A stretch of 64,000 nucleotides of DNA from Streptomyces sp. NBC_00258 (lineage in GTDB: Bacteria > Actinomycetota > Actinomycetes > Streptomycetales > Streptomycetaceae): contig NZ_CP108081.1 in assembly GCF_036182465.1 (NCBI RefSeq), positions 5,022,001 through 5,086,000 of the forward strand. The letters run 5' to 3'. This document shows positions 34,765-43,887 of the stretch, piece after piece (the first letter of the stretch is position 1; the number at the start of each line of letters is the position of its first letter). Both the position numbers and the translations under genes were made by a program. Below the pieces are notes generated by a model. It was given only the letters and a program-made list of their open reading frames with translations, was not told where the DNA came from and did no database searches.

Positions 34765-37212
34765 TCAGCGCCTCGTCACATCACCCTTTCCGCACGCCAG
34801 CCCGTCCTTGTCGCGGTCCAGACGCAGTGGGTCGTCCTTGCCGTTGATCTTGAGGCGGCCGTAGTCGTTCTCCTTCAGCCAGGCGCAGCGGGCCGCCGTC
34901 GTCTTCTTGACCTCGTCGGGGAAGACCGTCGGGACACAGACGTTGGCGGAGCCGTAGTGGCGGTCGCAGCCGGCGACGGTCGTGCTGACCTTGGCCGAGG
35001 CGCGCTTCTTGCCGGGCTTCTTGACCTTGCCCTCGAGCGAGTCCGCGAAGGAGTGCTCGTGCGCCGAGGGGGTGTCCTCGGCCGCCGCCGCCATGGCGGA
35101 CGGGCCCTGGAGGTGGACCCACTTCGCCACCGAGGGCACGCCGTTTGCGTCGACCGCGAAGAGCATGTACCAGCCGGGCGGGGCCAGGTTGGGGTTGCTC
35201 GTCACGTTCAGGTCGACGTTGTTGCCGTCGACGGAGAGCGGCAGGTCCACGAAGCGCTGGTTCGGGTCGGACGAGTGCGTCACCGCGGCCGGGCGGATCA
35301 GCTCCGCCTTGGCGATGGGCCGGTCGACCGTGATGCGCTGCGTGTCGCCGTACGTCCACTCGTTGTCGATCACCGAAGTGATCGTCGGGCGGGCGCCCTT
35401 GAGCAGATACGGCGGGGTGTAGACCGACACGTTGTGGTTCCAGGAGCCGTTGCCCGGGTTGTCGCCGGTCGCCATCACACGGCCGTCGGGGAGCAGGAAC
35501 GCGGAGGAGTGGTAGCCGCGTGCCTCGGGGTCGGCGGCCACCGGGTCGAAGGTCTCCGTCGCCGGGTCGAAGATCGACGACTCGTAGACCGGGTTGGCGC
35601 GGTTGTGCAGGGCGCCGCCGGTCTCCAGGACCTTCCCGTCGGGCAGCAGCACGGTGGAGACGTACATCTTGCCCTGGTTGCCGGTCTGCGGGATCCTGCC
35701 GTTGCCCAGGTCGACGGTGCCCTGCGGGAGCGGCGGCCCGGCGACGTACGCGGGGTTGGCGGACTTGAGGTCGATGATGTCCGTGAGCCGGTTCGCGTCG
35801 GGGTTCGAGTCGATGTTGCCGCCGCCGACGGTGAGGACCTTCTGGTCCTGGGCCGGGGGCAGCAGGACGCTCGCCGACTGGTCGCGCTCGTCCTTGCGCT
35901 GCAGGCCGGGCACCTCGGTCGTGGTGTTGGCGTCGTAGTCGTAGATCGCCGAACCCGTGCCGGGGATGTTGTTGCCGAAGGTGTGGCTGCCCGTGTAGAA
36001 GAGGCGGCCGTCCTGCATCAGGACCATCGTCGGGTACAGACCCCAGTACGACCAGGTCTGGTTGACCTGCCACAGCGGCAGCCACTTGTTCTCGGCGGCC
36101 GACCAGCGCTCGGCCGTCACGGACCCCGTGGAGTCCTCCTTCAGCCCGCCGAAGGAGATCACGTCACCGTTGCCGAGGATCGTCGCCGACGGGTACCAGT
36201 GCCCGTCGTTCATGTCGTTCGTCTTGCTGTACGTCTCGGTCACCGGGTCGAAGGTGTACGAGTCCTTGTAGCCCTGGTAGCCGATCGTGCCGTCGGCGGA
36301 CGGGTAGCCCTTGTTGCCGCTCATCACGAGGACCCGGCCGTCCTGCAACTGCACATGCCCGGCGCAGAACATGTCCTTGGGCGTGGGGATCTGCTTGTAC
36401 GTGCCGTTCACCGGGTCGTAGACCGCGCTGGTGAACGTGCCCGCCTTGAACATCTCCTCGCTGTTGCCGGAGCCCGCGATCAGCAGCACCTTGCCGTTGT
36501 TGAGGACGACGGAGTGCATGGAGCGGACCGGGTTCTGCGTGGGCAGCACGTCCCACTTGCCGTTGGCGCACTCCTCGGCCGTGCCGGTGCACACGGGGTC
36601 CGGGACCGGGTCGGCGACCTGGTCCATCGTGTAGTCGTCGGTGGTCACGGCTCCGGTGCCGTAGACGGAGACGCCCCAGGTGATGCGGTCGGTGCCCGCG
36701 GGGACCTCGGGCGTACGGACCGTGGCCTCGGCCCAGCCGCCGCTGATCGGCAGGGTCTTGAGGTCGGTCCAGTACTGCCAGCCGGCGGTCGCGTCGTGCC
36801 GGAAGAGCGTGAGCGAGGTGTCCGGGGTCGTCGACTTGTACCAGAGCCCGAGGTCGTACTGCTTGCCGACGCTGACGACCGGCGCACACTCGGCGGACTC
36901 GGTGATCAGCGCCTTCCGGTCGCCCTCGGCGCGGCGGGTCAGCTCGACCTTCATGGCCTTGGAGCCTGAGTGGGCGTCGGCCACGGTGGAGAAGGTGAAG
37001 TCGTTGTCGCCCCAGCCGGACTTCTCCCAGCAGTACGGCATGTCGCCCGTGCCGGCGGTCTCGAAGCCGGGGTTCTTCACGAGGTTGGCGGCGGAGGCGG
37101 GCTGCGGGGCGATGAGGAGCAGCCCCGAGGTGAGGGCTCCCACGGCCAGCAGCGCGGTGCGGCGTCTGGGCCGGACGGGTCTTCTGAACTTCGGAACGGG
37201 TCTACTGAACAT
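34765..37212 (-). CDS. galactose-oxidase-like copper radical oxidase
   Basis: An 815-residue exported protein. After the signal peptide (PASA, near 41) comes a galactose-binding-like domain (NLVKNPGFETAG). A seven-bladed kelch oxidase domain follows (about 195-660). Galactose oxidase landmarks are present: FCAGH (the thioether Cys), WYPSAT (its Tyr partner), GYHSSAF (axial Tyr and His ligand) and THSSDPNQR (second His). The stacking Trp of fungal enzymes is not at its usual place. The C-terminal 110 residues add a Lys-rich linker and an Excalibur-type calcium motif (DRDKDGLACG). GlxA-type oxidases are about 645 residues, so this is a longer relative. It is coupled to the glycosyltransferase upstream (TGATG, one shared base). 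Confidence 0.85.
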   Translation of the reverse strand: MFSRPVPKFRRPVRPRRRTALLAVGALTSGLLLIAPQPASAANLVKNPGFETAGTGDMPYCWEKSGWGDNDFTFSTVADAHSGSKAMKVELTRRAEGDRKALITESAECAPVVSVGKQYDLGLWYKSTTPDTSLTLFRHDATAGWQYWTDLKTLPISGGWAEATVRTPEVPAGTDRITWGVSVYGTGAVTTDDYTMDQVADPVPDPVCTGTAEECANGKWDVLPTQNPVRSMHSVVLNNGKVLLIAGSGNSEEMFKAGTFTSAVYDPVNGTYKQIPTPKDMFCAGHVQLQDGRVLVMSGNKGYPSADGTIGYQGYKDSYTFDPVTETYSKTNDMNDGHWYPSATILGNGDVISFGGLKEDSTGSVTAERWSAAENKWLPLWQVNQTWSYWGLYPTMVLMQDGRLFYTGSHTFGNNIPGTGSAIYDYDANTTTEVPGLQRKDERDQSASVLLPPAQDQKVLTVGGGNIDSNPDANRLTDIIDLKSANPAYVAGPPLPQGTVDLGNGRIPQTGNQGKMYVSTVLLPDGKVLETGGALHNRANPVYESSIFDPATETFDPVAADPEARGYHSSAFLLPDGRVMATGDNPGNGSWNHNVSVYTPPYLLKGARPTITSVIDNEWTYGDTQRITVDRPIAKAELIRPAAVTHSSDPNQRFVDLPLSVDGNNVDLNVTSNPNLAPPGWYMLFAVDANGVPSVAKWVHLQGPSAMAAAAEDTPSAHEHSFADSLEGKVKKPGKKRASAKVSTTVAGCDRHYGSANVCVPTVFPDEVKKTTAARCAWLKENDYGRLKINGKDDPLRLDRDKDGLACGKGDVTRR

Positions 37213-38456
37213 CAGCTGGTTCTCCCCCTTGTTGCGCGGTCGCGGCTCCCTGCGTGACGGCCGGTCTCGACGGCCGTCGTGTTCCCTGCGCGCCCTCCCT
37301 TCCGCGGCAGATAGACCAGGGCCTCCGTGCCCGCGAACCGCAGGACGAAGGTGGTCACCAGGGCGAGTGCGGTGGCGCCGAGCACGGACATCCCGAACTG
37401 CCCCACGAACAGCGCGATGAGCGGGATGCGCAGCACCAGGTCGGCGTTGGCCAGCAGCGCGAACCGGCCCGAGCGGTCCCACCAGCGCCGGTGCTGCCGG
37501 CGGTCCCGGAAGCAGAGGTGCTCGATGAGCAGGAAGTTCCAGGCGACGCCGAACTGGTTGGCGACGATCTCGGCGGGCAGGTAGTGCATCCCGGCGGCCG
37601 TCAGGGCCCAGAGCGCGGCGAGGTTCGGCAGGAACCCGGTCGCGCCGATCAGCCCGAACACCACCATGCGGGCGACCGGCGAGGCGGTGCGCAGCCCGGC
37701 GAGGTGGCGCAGGAAGCGGAAGCCCTCCTGCGCGGTCGACTTGGACTCGCCCGCGAACCGGTCCTGGAAGACGAACGGAACCTCGGTGACCTGGCGCGGG
37801 CGGGCGCGTACGGCCATTTCGAGGAGGATCTTGTAGCCGAGCGGCCTGAGGACGTCGGCGGTGACCGCGCTGCGGCGGATCGCGAAGAAGCCGCTCATCG
37901 GGTCGCTGATGCCGCGCAGTCTCCGCGGGAACAGCGTCTTCGTCAGCCAGGTCGCGCCGCGTGAGACGGCGATGCGGTAGCCGCCCGCGAGGCCCGCGCG
38001 GCTGCCGCCCTTGATGTAGCGGGAGGCGACGACGAGTCCGGCGTGCTCGCGCTCGCCCGCGGCCACCAACTCCGGTACGAGGGACGGCGGGTGCTGGAGG
38101 TCGCCGTCCATGACGACGATCCAGTCGGAGGTCGCGGCCCGGATCCCCTCGACGACCGCGCCGCCGAGCCCGCCGGCCGGTGTGTCGCGGTGCAGCACGG
38201 TCACCGGGTACGGGCAGTCCCGCGCGGCGTCCCGGATCACCTCGGGGGTGTCGTCGGTGGAGTCGTCCACGAACACGACCTCGCAGGGCAGCCGCGAGGG
38301 CACCGACTCGGTGATCCGGTGCAGCAACTCCCGGATGTTCGCGGACTCGTTGAAGGTCGGCACGACGATGGTGACGGCGCCGGGTTCGGGAACGGCGGAG
38401 GCCGCGTTCAGGGCGGGGTCGTGCAACTCCCCCGGGACGGTGGACTCGTACGTCAT
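37212..38456 (-). CDS. GT2 glycosyltransferase fused to GtrA-like membrane domain
   Basis: A 414-residue protein. The N-terminal GT2 domain resembles polyprenyl-phosphate mannose/glucose synthases: VPTFNESANIRELL, FVDDSTDDT, VMDGDLQHPP with the DXD-like motif, and ISDPMSGFF. The C-terminal GtrA domain (about 275-390) adds four membrane helices, typical of lipid-linked sugar donors and flipping. It would make a polyprenyl-linked sugar for use outside the cell, possibly by the GT39-type enzyme next to it. It overlaps its neighbours (ATGA upstream, TGATG downstream). Confidence 0.88.
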   Translation of the reverse strand: MTYESTVPGELHDPALNAASAVPEPGAVTIVVPTFNESANIRELLHRITESVPSRLPCEVVFVDDSTDDTPEVIRDAARDCPYPVTVLHRDTPAGGLGGAVVEGIRAATSDWIVVMDGDLQHPPSLVPELVAAGEREHAGLVVASRYIKGGSRAGLAGGYRIAVSRGATWLTKTLFPRRLRGISDPMSGFFAIRRSAVTADVLRPLGYKILLEMAVRARPRQVTEVPFVFQDRFAGESKSTAQEGFRFLRHLAGLRTASPVARMVVFGLIGATGFLPNLAALWALTAAGMHYLPAEIVANQFGVAWNFLLIEHLCFRDRRQHRRWWDRSGRFALLANADLVLRIPLIALFVGQFGMSVLGATALALVTTFVLRFAGTEALVYLPRKGGRAGNTTAVETGRHAGSRDRATRGRTS

Positions 38457-40153
38457 CGGTCGCCTCCGGTGGTCGTCGCACCGGCGGTGTCGGCCGTGCT
38501 CGTCGTGCCTGCCGTGGATCCGCCCTCGACCTGCCGGATCTCGATCCGGTCCGGGCCCTTGCCGAAGGTGGCGACAGGGGTCGAATGCCTCATCGCCTGC
38601 CTGACGTTGGGCAGGTCGGCCGCGTCGCGCCGCACGGTCGGGGAGGCGACGACGTAGTCGATGTCGCGCCAGCCGCGCGGCATCGTCCTGGTCACCGCGG
38701 GGTCGAGGTCGGCCTTGTAGAACCAGATGACGCCGAGGCCCGGCTCGTAGCCGGCGTGCACCAGGTCGAGCCAGAGAGCGTCGTCGACGAGTACGCGGGT
38801 GTCCTCGGGGTTGTCGACCTCGGTGGCCAGCCACTTGGAAGCCGCCCGGTAGGGGGCGTTGGCGTCGGCGGTGACTGCGGTGCGGTCGCCGTCGTACCAG
38901 CGCGGCACGACGTACGCCGCCGAGGCCGCTACGAGCAGAGCCGCGACCGCGTACCGGGCGCGGGTGACGTACTCCTTCTCGTCGGTGCTCCGCCACCTGC
39001 GCAGCACCCCGTGCGCGACGCTCGCGGCGCCTCCGGCGAGGACGAGCGCGAGGAACGGCAGTGCCTGGATGACGTACATCGCGGGCAGGTAGCCGGTCGG
39101 GCGCAGGGCGACCAGCGCGAGGATCGCGACGGTGAACGCGGGTCCGGCGAGGGCCCGCGCGGTCACCGACCAGCGCCAGGTGACCAGGAGGAGCAGCGCG
39201 CCCGCGAGGCCGCCGAGGGGCAGCACGCGGTCGTAGTAGAGCCAGGACTGCAGGACCCCGTACGAGCCGGAGCCCTGGTCGAGGATGAATCCCGAACCGG
39301 GCCTGGTCAGCTGGTATTCGAGGCCGTCCCACAGCGACACGTGTCCGTCACCGGGGAGGAGTTCGCCCTTGAGGAGGGCGAAGAGCGGGTACGACATGCC
39401 GATCAGCACGCAGGCCGTGATGGCTCCGGTGAGCGCGAACTTGCGGGTGTCCCGGTGACTGTGGCGCCACATCGTGATCATCACCGCGGGCAGCACGAAG
39501 ATCATGGTCTCTTTGGTGAGGACGGCCGCGGCGGCCGCGAGACCCGCCCCGAAGTGGTGCCAGAGGTGGCGGCTCGGGGAGGCGGCGAGGCAGAACGCGA
39601 CCAGCGTCCACATCACGGCGATGTTGTCGAGGAAGATCTCCCGCTGGAGGACCACCGACAGCGGCGAGAGCCCGAAGAGCAGCATCGCGAGTCCGGCCGC
39701 CCAGCGGGGCAGCCACAGGCGGCGGGCCACCACGTAGACGAGGACCGCGCTGATGGCGCTGACCAGGAGCATCACGATCCGCATCGAGCCGACCGTCATC
39801 GACTCGGGGCTGATCAGGGACGGTATCCAGGTCAGCAGGGCTATCTGTATCCAGCCGAGCGGCGGGTGGTCGTACCAGTAGGTGTAGTGGGCGAGCCCGT
39901 TGCCCTGCTGCACGGACCAGGCCTGGGCGAGGTAGGTGCCCTCGTCGTCGCTGAGCGCCGGGTAGTCGGCGATGTTCCAGCCCTGCACGGTCATGACGAC
40001 CACGAGGAGTACGCCGCACAGGACCAGGTCGGCGCGCGAGGTGCGCAGGCGGGACGGGAGCGGGGTCGTTCGAGGAGTCGAACCGGTCTTGGGGACAGGT
40101 GTCCGCTGCGCGGGGACCTTTGGGGTGGTCACCGCGGGAAGGGTGGAGGTCAC
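38453..40153 (-). CDS. GT39-type membrane glycosyltransferase
   Basis: A 566-residue integral membrane enzyme of the PMT/ArnT superfamily with about twelve helices. The first outer loop has LSDDEGTYLAQAW, the acidic motif needed for catalysis in this group, followed by YDHPPLGW. Such enzymes transfer a sugar from a polyprenyl carrier to an outer acceptor. The C-terminal domain (about 430-530) is soluble and outside. The GTG at 40153 overlaps the upstream GT2 stop by four bases; a Ser/Thr/Pro-rich N-tail precedes helix 1. The paired GT2-GtrA gene is its probable donor synthase. Confidence 0.83.
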   Translation of the reverse strand: MTSTLPAVTTPKVPAQRTPVPKTGSTPRTTPLPSRLRTSRADLVLCGVLLVVVMTVQGWNIADYPALSDDEGTYLAQAWSVQQGNGLAHYTYWYDHPPLGWIQIALLTWIPSLISPESMTVGSMRIVMLLVSAISAVLVYVVARRLWLPRWAAGLAMLLFGLSPLSVVLQREIFLDNIAVMWTLVAFCLAASPSRHLWHHFGAGLAAAAAVLTKETMIFVLPAVMITMWRHSHRDTRKFALTGAITACVLIGMSYPLFALLKGELLPGDGHVSLWDGLEYQLTRPGSGFILDQGSGSYGVLQSWLYYDRVLPLGGLAGALLLLVTWRWSVTARALAGPAFTVAILALVALRPTGYLPAMYVIQALPFLALVLAGGAASVAHGVLRRWRSTDEKEYVTRARYAVAALLVAASAAYVVPRWYDGDRTAVTADANAPYRAASKWLATEVDNPEDTRVLVDDALWLDLVHAGYEPGLGVIWFYKADLDPAVTRTMPRGWRDIDYVVASPTVRRDAADLPNVRQAMRHSTPVATFGKGPDRIEIRQVEGGSTAGTTSTADTAGATTTGGDR

Positions 40154-41475
40154 GCAGGAACGTCCTCTCGGGACCCGCGGGACGCTACGGCCGCGGCTTC
40201 GGTTGCTTCAGTGGCTTCGAGGGCGCGGGCGGCCCCGACATCGGTGAGATGTGCGCCGACATGGCTGGTCAGCTCCCAGTCGTTCCGGCCCCGTTGCTCA
40301 CGCCACACGGCACGGACGGCCGCTCCGGCGAGGAGCACCTGATAGAAGGGGCCGCCGACGATGAGCTTGAGGTAGTGGACGAATCGGACGCGAAGCCCGT
40401 ACTGCTTGCCGAAGTCGTGCAGTCCGACAAGCTCGAAGACGAAGGTGACGAAGGCGGTGACGGCCGGCAGGAAGGTGATGAAGGCGATGCCGACCGGGAC
40501 GTCGAGGAAGAGCGCGACGGCCACGTTGAGCGGGATGATCACGCCGGAGATCGCCTGGAGATACGGCGTCATCAGCGTGTAGCGGGCGAGTAGCCGCTGG
40601 CCGAAGCCGGGCAGCTGCTTCCAGTCCTTCTTCCGGTAGACCTGCAGGAAGCCCTGGTTCCACCGGGTGCGCTGCTTGAGCAGCGACATCAGGCTGCCGG
40701 GCGTCTCCTCCTTGGTCACCATGTCGGAGTCGTACGCGACGACGACCTTCTTGCCGATGCTGGACAGCCGCACGCCCAGGTCGCAGTCCTCGGCGAGGCA
40801 GTCGGGGTCCCAGCCGTCGGCGGCCCGCAGGACGTCCGTGCGGACGAAGACGGTGTTGCCGCCGAGCGGAATGAAACCTTTCTGCGCATGCAGGTGGAGC
40901 CGCGAGCGGAACCAGAAGAAGTACTCCAGGCAGTTGCGCAGGCTGTACCAGCTGGAGTTGAAGTTGATGAGCTGGACGCCGCCCTGGACGACGTCGGCGT
41001 CGGTCGACCTGAAGGCGTGGTCGACGTGCGCGAGGAGCTCCGGGTGGACCTGGTCCTCGGCGTCGAAGACTCCGACGACGTCACCGCGACAGTGCGGCAA
41101 CGCCGTGTTCATGGCCTTCGGTTTGTTCTTCTTCTCGTGCGTGTCGACGACGACGCGTACGCGCGGGTCGCGCGCCTCGGCCTTCCGGGCCACCTCGGTG
41201 GTGTCCGGGTCGTCGTGGCCGACGATCACGATGATCTCGAAGTCGGTGTGGCTGGATTCCAGCAGTCGCTGGATGGTGTGGTCGAGCACGGCCTGCTCGT
41301 GTCTCGCCGGCAGCAGCAGCGAGAACGACAGGTGTTCACCCCCGTCGGGACTGCTGAACCGGGTGGAGGCGAGCACTTCGGGCGTACGCCACGCGTGCAT
41401 CTGCCACCACAGAGTGAAGGCAGCCATCCCGAAAAGGGCAAGCGAAACGGCAGCAATGAGCACAGACGTAAGCAA
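40150..41475 (-). CDS. processive GT2 polysaccharide synthase (CslA/chitin synthase-like)
   Basis: A 441-residue membrane glycosyltransferase. After an N-terminal helix, the catalytic domain shows VFDAEDQVHPE (DXD), LAEDCDLG (the catalytic ED) and QRTRWNQG (the Q/RXXRW motif of processive synthases). Three C-terminal helices follow. It probably makes a beta-linked glycan exported across the membrane, modified by the radical oxidase at the end of this operon, as CslA and GlxA do at hyphal tips. No ATG fits the start. A TTG at 41475 with GGGGGG five bases upstream puts the first helix at the N-terminus and is preferred over the 53-codon longer frame. Confidence 0.82.
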   Translation of the reverse strand: MLTSVLIAAVSLALFGMAAFTLWWQMHAWRTPEVLASTRFSSPDGGEHLSFSLLLPARHEQAVLDHTIQRLLESSHTDFEIIVIVGHDDPDTTEVARKAEARDPRVRVVVDTHEKKNKPKAMNTALPHCRGDVVGVFDAEDQVHPELLAHVDHAFRSTDADVVQGGVQLINFNSSWYSLRNCLEYFFWFRSRLHLHAQKGFIPLGGNTVFVRTDVLRAADGWDPDCLAEDCDLGVRLSSIGKKVVVAYDSDMVTKEETPGSLMSLLKQRTRWNQGFLQVYRKKDWKQLPGFGQRLLARYTLMTPYLQAISGVIIPLNVAVALFLDVPVGIAFITFLPAVTAFVTFVFELVGLHDFGKQYGLRVRFVHYLKLIVGGPFYQVLLAGAAVRAVWREQRGRNDWELTSHVGAHLTDVGAARALEATEATEAAAVASRGSREDVPA

Positions 41476-41673
41476 CAGATCCCCCCAGGATCCCCATAAC
41501 CCCCTGTCACGACAGCGAGTCACTCCTGTCGTGTCCGGGACAGAGACTATGGGGGTTCTGTGAAGCCCGGGAGGTGTTCTGATAAATAACGTGTTTCGGA
41601 ATGGTCGGTCGACTTGTTGGGCGTATCCGAACACATGCCCACATAATCCCCCGTGAGCAGGCGTTCTCGCCGC

Positions 41674-43704
41674 TCAGCGCCCCAGGGCCTCCCGGAGACG
41701 ATCGACATCGGTCGTCGGAGCGTCACATGTGAAGTTACGGCAGACATACGCGGTTGGTTCACCGCTCACAAGCAATCGTTCCGCGAGCAAAGGCAGTTCG
41801 TCACTGTCCGGAGCACCCACGGCGACAACCGCTCCGGGGGCGGTGGCGAGGAGGGCCGCGCGATGGAGCTCCTTGGTCGCGGGATCGTCGACCGGCCCGA
41901 CCACAGCCACCTCGCGCGGCCCGTCGAGCAGGGCCTCTGCCGTGGCGAGCCCCCAGCCGATGAAACGCGGGGCGCGCGGGCCGAGGGCCTTGACGACGCC
42001 CAACGCCCGCTCGGCGGCGGCCCGGTGGGGCTCGGCACCGGTCTGGGCGGCATAGCTCAGCAAAGCACCGGCGGCCGCGCTCCAGCCGGAGGGCGTGGCG
42101 TTGTCGGTCGGATCCTGCGGGCGGCGGATGAGCTTCTCGGCGTCGGCGGCGGTGTCGTAGAGCGTCCCTGACTCCTCGTCGGTGAACTGCACGAGCACGT
42201 GGTCGAGCAGGAAACCGGCGAATTCCAGCCAGACGCCCTCGCCGGTCACCGAGGCGAGCGCGAGGAAGCCCTCCGAGACGTCCGCGTAGTCCTCCAGCAC
42301 ACCCGCGTTGGCGCCGACGCGACCGTCCTTGCTGGTACGGGCGAGGCGGGCGTGCTCGTCCAGGTGGAGCCGTACGAGGAGGTCGGCGGCGCCGAGTGCC
42401 GCCTCGACCAGGTCGGGACGGTCGAAGTACGCGCCGGTCTCGGCGAGGGCCGCGACCGCGAGACCGTTCCAGGCGGCGACGACCTTGTCGTCCCGGCCGG
42501 GGGCGGGGCGTTCGCCGCGCGCTTCGAGGAGCCGCGCACGGATGGAGGCGATCCTCTCCGCGTCGAACACGCCCTCGCTCTGCGGGAGCTGGAGGACCGA
42601 GGCCCCCTCCTCGAAGGTGCCCTCCGCGGTCACACCGAAGTAGTCGGCGGCGAGTTCGGCGTCCTGCTCGCCGAGAACCTCGCGCAGCTGCGCGGGCGTC
42701 CAGACGTAGTACGCGCCCTCGACGTGCTTCCCGTTCCCGTCGTCGCTGTCGGCGTCGAGCGCGGAGGCGAACCCGCCCTCGTTCGTACGGAGTTCGCGGA
42801 CCATGAAGTCGGCGGTCTCCAGGGCGACACGGCGCGCAAGGTCGGACCCGGTGGCCCGCCACAGATGCGCGTACACCCGGCACAGCAGGGCGTTGTCGTA
42901 CAGCATCTTCTCGAAGTGCGGCACGACCCACTCGCGGTCGACGGAGTAGCGGGCGAAGCCGCCGCCGAGCTGATCGTAGATTCCGCCGCGGGCCATCCGC
43001 TCACAGGTGTCGGCGGCCATCTGCAGCGCGCCCTCGGCGCCGGTGCGGGCGTGGTGCCGCAGCAGGAACTCGACCGCCATGGACGGCGGGAACTTGGGCG
43101 CGCCGCCGAAGCCGCCGTGAACGGAGTCGTAGTCCCGGGTGAGGCCGAGCAGCGCCTGCGCGAGCTCCTCCTCGCCGGGCACCTGGGTGTCGCCGAACGC
43201 GATCTCCCGGCCCGCCAGGTCCCGCACGATCTTCTCGGCGACCTCCGCGACCTCGTCCCGCCGGTCGGTCCACGCGCTGTGCACGCCTTCGAGGACCTGC
43301 CGGAAGGACGGCATGCCCTGCCGGGGCGCGGGCGGGAAGTAGGTGCCGAAGTAGAACGGTTCGGCGTCGGGCGTGAGGAAGACCGTCATGGGCCAGCCGC
43401 CCTGGCCGGTCGCCGCCTGCACGGCCTCCATGTAGACGGCGTCGACGTCGGGCCGCTCCTCCCGGTCGACCTTGACGCTCACGAAGTGCGCGTTGAGGTA
43501 GTCGGCGGTCTCTTGGTCCTCGAACGACTCGTGCGCCATGACGTGGCACCAGTGACAACTCGAATACCCGACGCTGAGCAGCACGGGTTTGCCGCTCCTG
43601 CGTGCCTCCTCGAAGGCGTCGGCCGACCAGGGCCACCAGTCGACGGGGTTGTCGGCGTGCTGGAGGAGGTAGGGAGACGTCTCATGGGCCAGTCGGTTCG
43701 GCAT
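41674..43704 (-). CDS. thioredoxin-domain protein (YyaL/DUF255 family)
   Basis: A 676-residue protein of the DUF255/YyaL family. The N-terminal thioredoxin-like domain (about 1-165) has SSCHWCHVM near residue 48 and ERPDVD. An (alpha/alpha)6 barrel-like region follows (about 200-670), with FGGAPKFPPS, GGIYDQLGGGFARYSVD and WVVPHFEKMLYDNA. A redox or carbohydrate epimerase-like role has been suggested for the family; none is proven. The ATG at 43704 is the family start (MPNRLAHETSPYLLQH). Confidence 0.85.
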   Translation of the reverse strand: MPNRLAHETSPYLLQHADNPVDWWPWSADAFEEARRSGKPVLLSVGYSSCHWCHVMAHESFEDQETADYLNAHFVSVKVDREERPDVDAVYMEAVQAATGQGGWPMTVFLTPDAEPFYFGTYFPPAPRQGMPSFRQVLEGVHSAWTDRRDEVAEVAEKIVRDLAGREIAFGDTQVPGEEELAQALLGLTRDYDSVHGGFGGAPKFPPSMAVEFLLRHHARTGAEGALQMAADTCERMARGGIYDQLGGGFARYSVDREWVVPHFEKMLYDNALLCRVYAHLWRATGSDLARRVALETADFMVRELRTNEGGFASALDADSDDGNGKHVEGAYYVWTPAQLREVLGEQDAELAADYFGVTAEGTFEEGASVLQLPQSEGVFDAERIASIRARLLEARGERPAPGRDDKVVAAWNGLAVAALAETGAYFDRPDLVEAALGAADLLVRLHLDEHARLARTSKDGRVGANAGVLEDYADVSEGFLALASVTGEGVWLEFAGFLLDHVLVQFTDEESGTLYDTAADAEKLIRRPQDPTDNATPSGWSAAAGALLSYAAQTGAEPHRAAAERALGVVKALGPRAPRFIGWGLATAEALLDGPREVAVVGPVDDPATKELHRAALLATAPGAVVAVGAPDSDELPLLAERLLVSGEPTAYVCRNFTCDAPTTDVDRLREALGR

Positions 43705-43887
43705 GGGGTCCATCCTGCCGCAGTACCCGGTGGGCAATGCGGATCACCCGTGCGCGCCGGGGGTAGGTGATGGGTCCGACGCATTCCGGTTGGGCGTGGT
43801 CATGACAGAGGCTGGCTCTCTCGCCTTCCCCGCCCATCCGCAGGACACTTGACCAAGAAAGCCGTTACCGGCGGAGGGGGACGCGAT

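Noticed and set aside
34765..37212. Simple GlxA assignment for the radical oxidase
   Set aside because: Active-site residues fit, but its length, extra domains and operon order differ, so no gene symbol was given.
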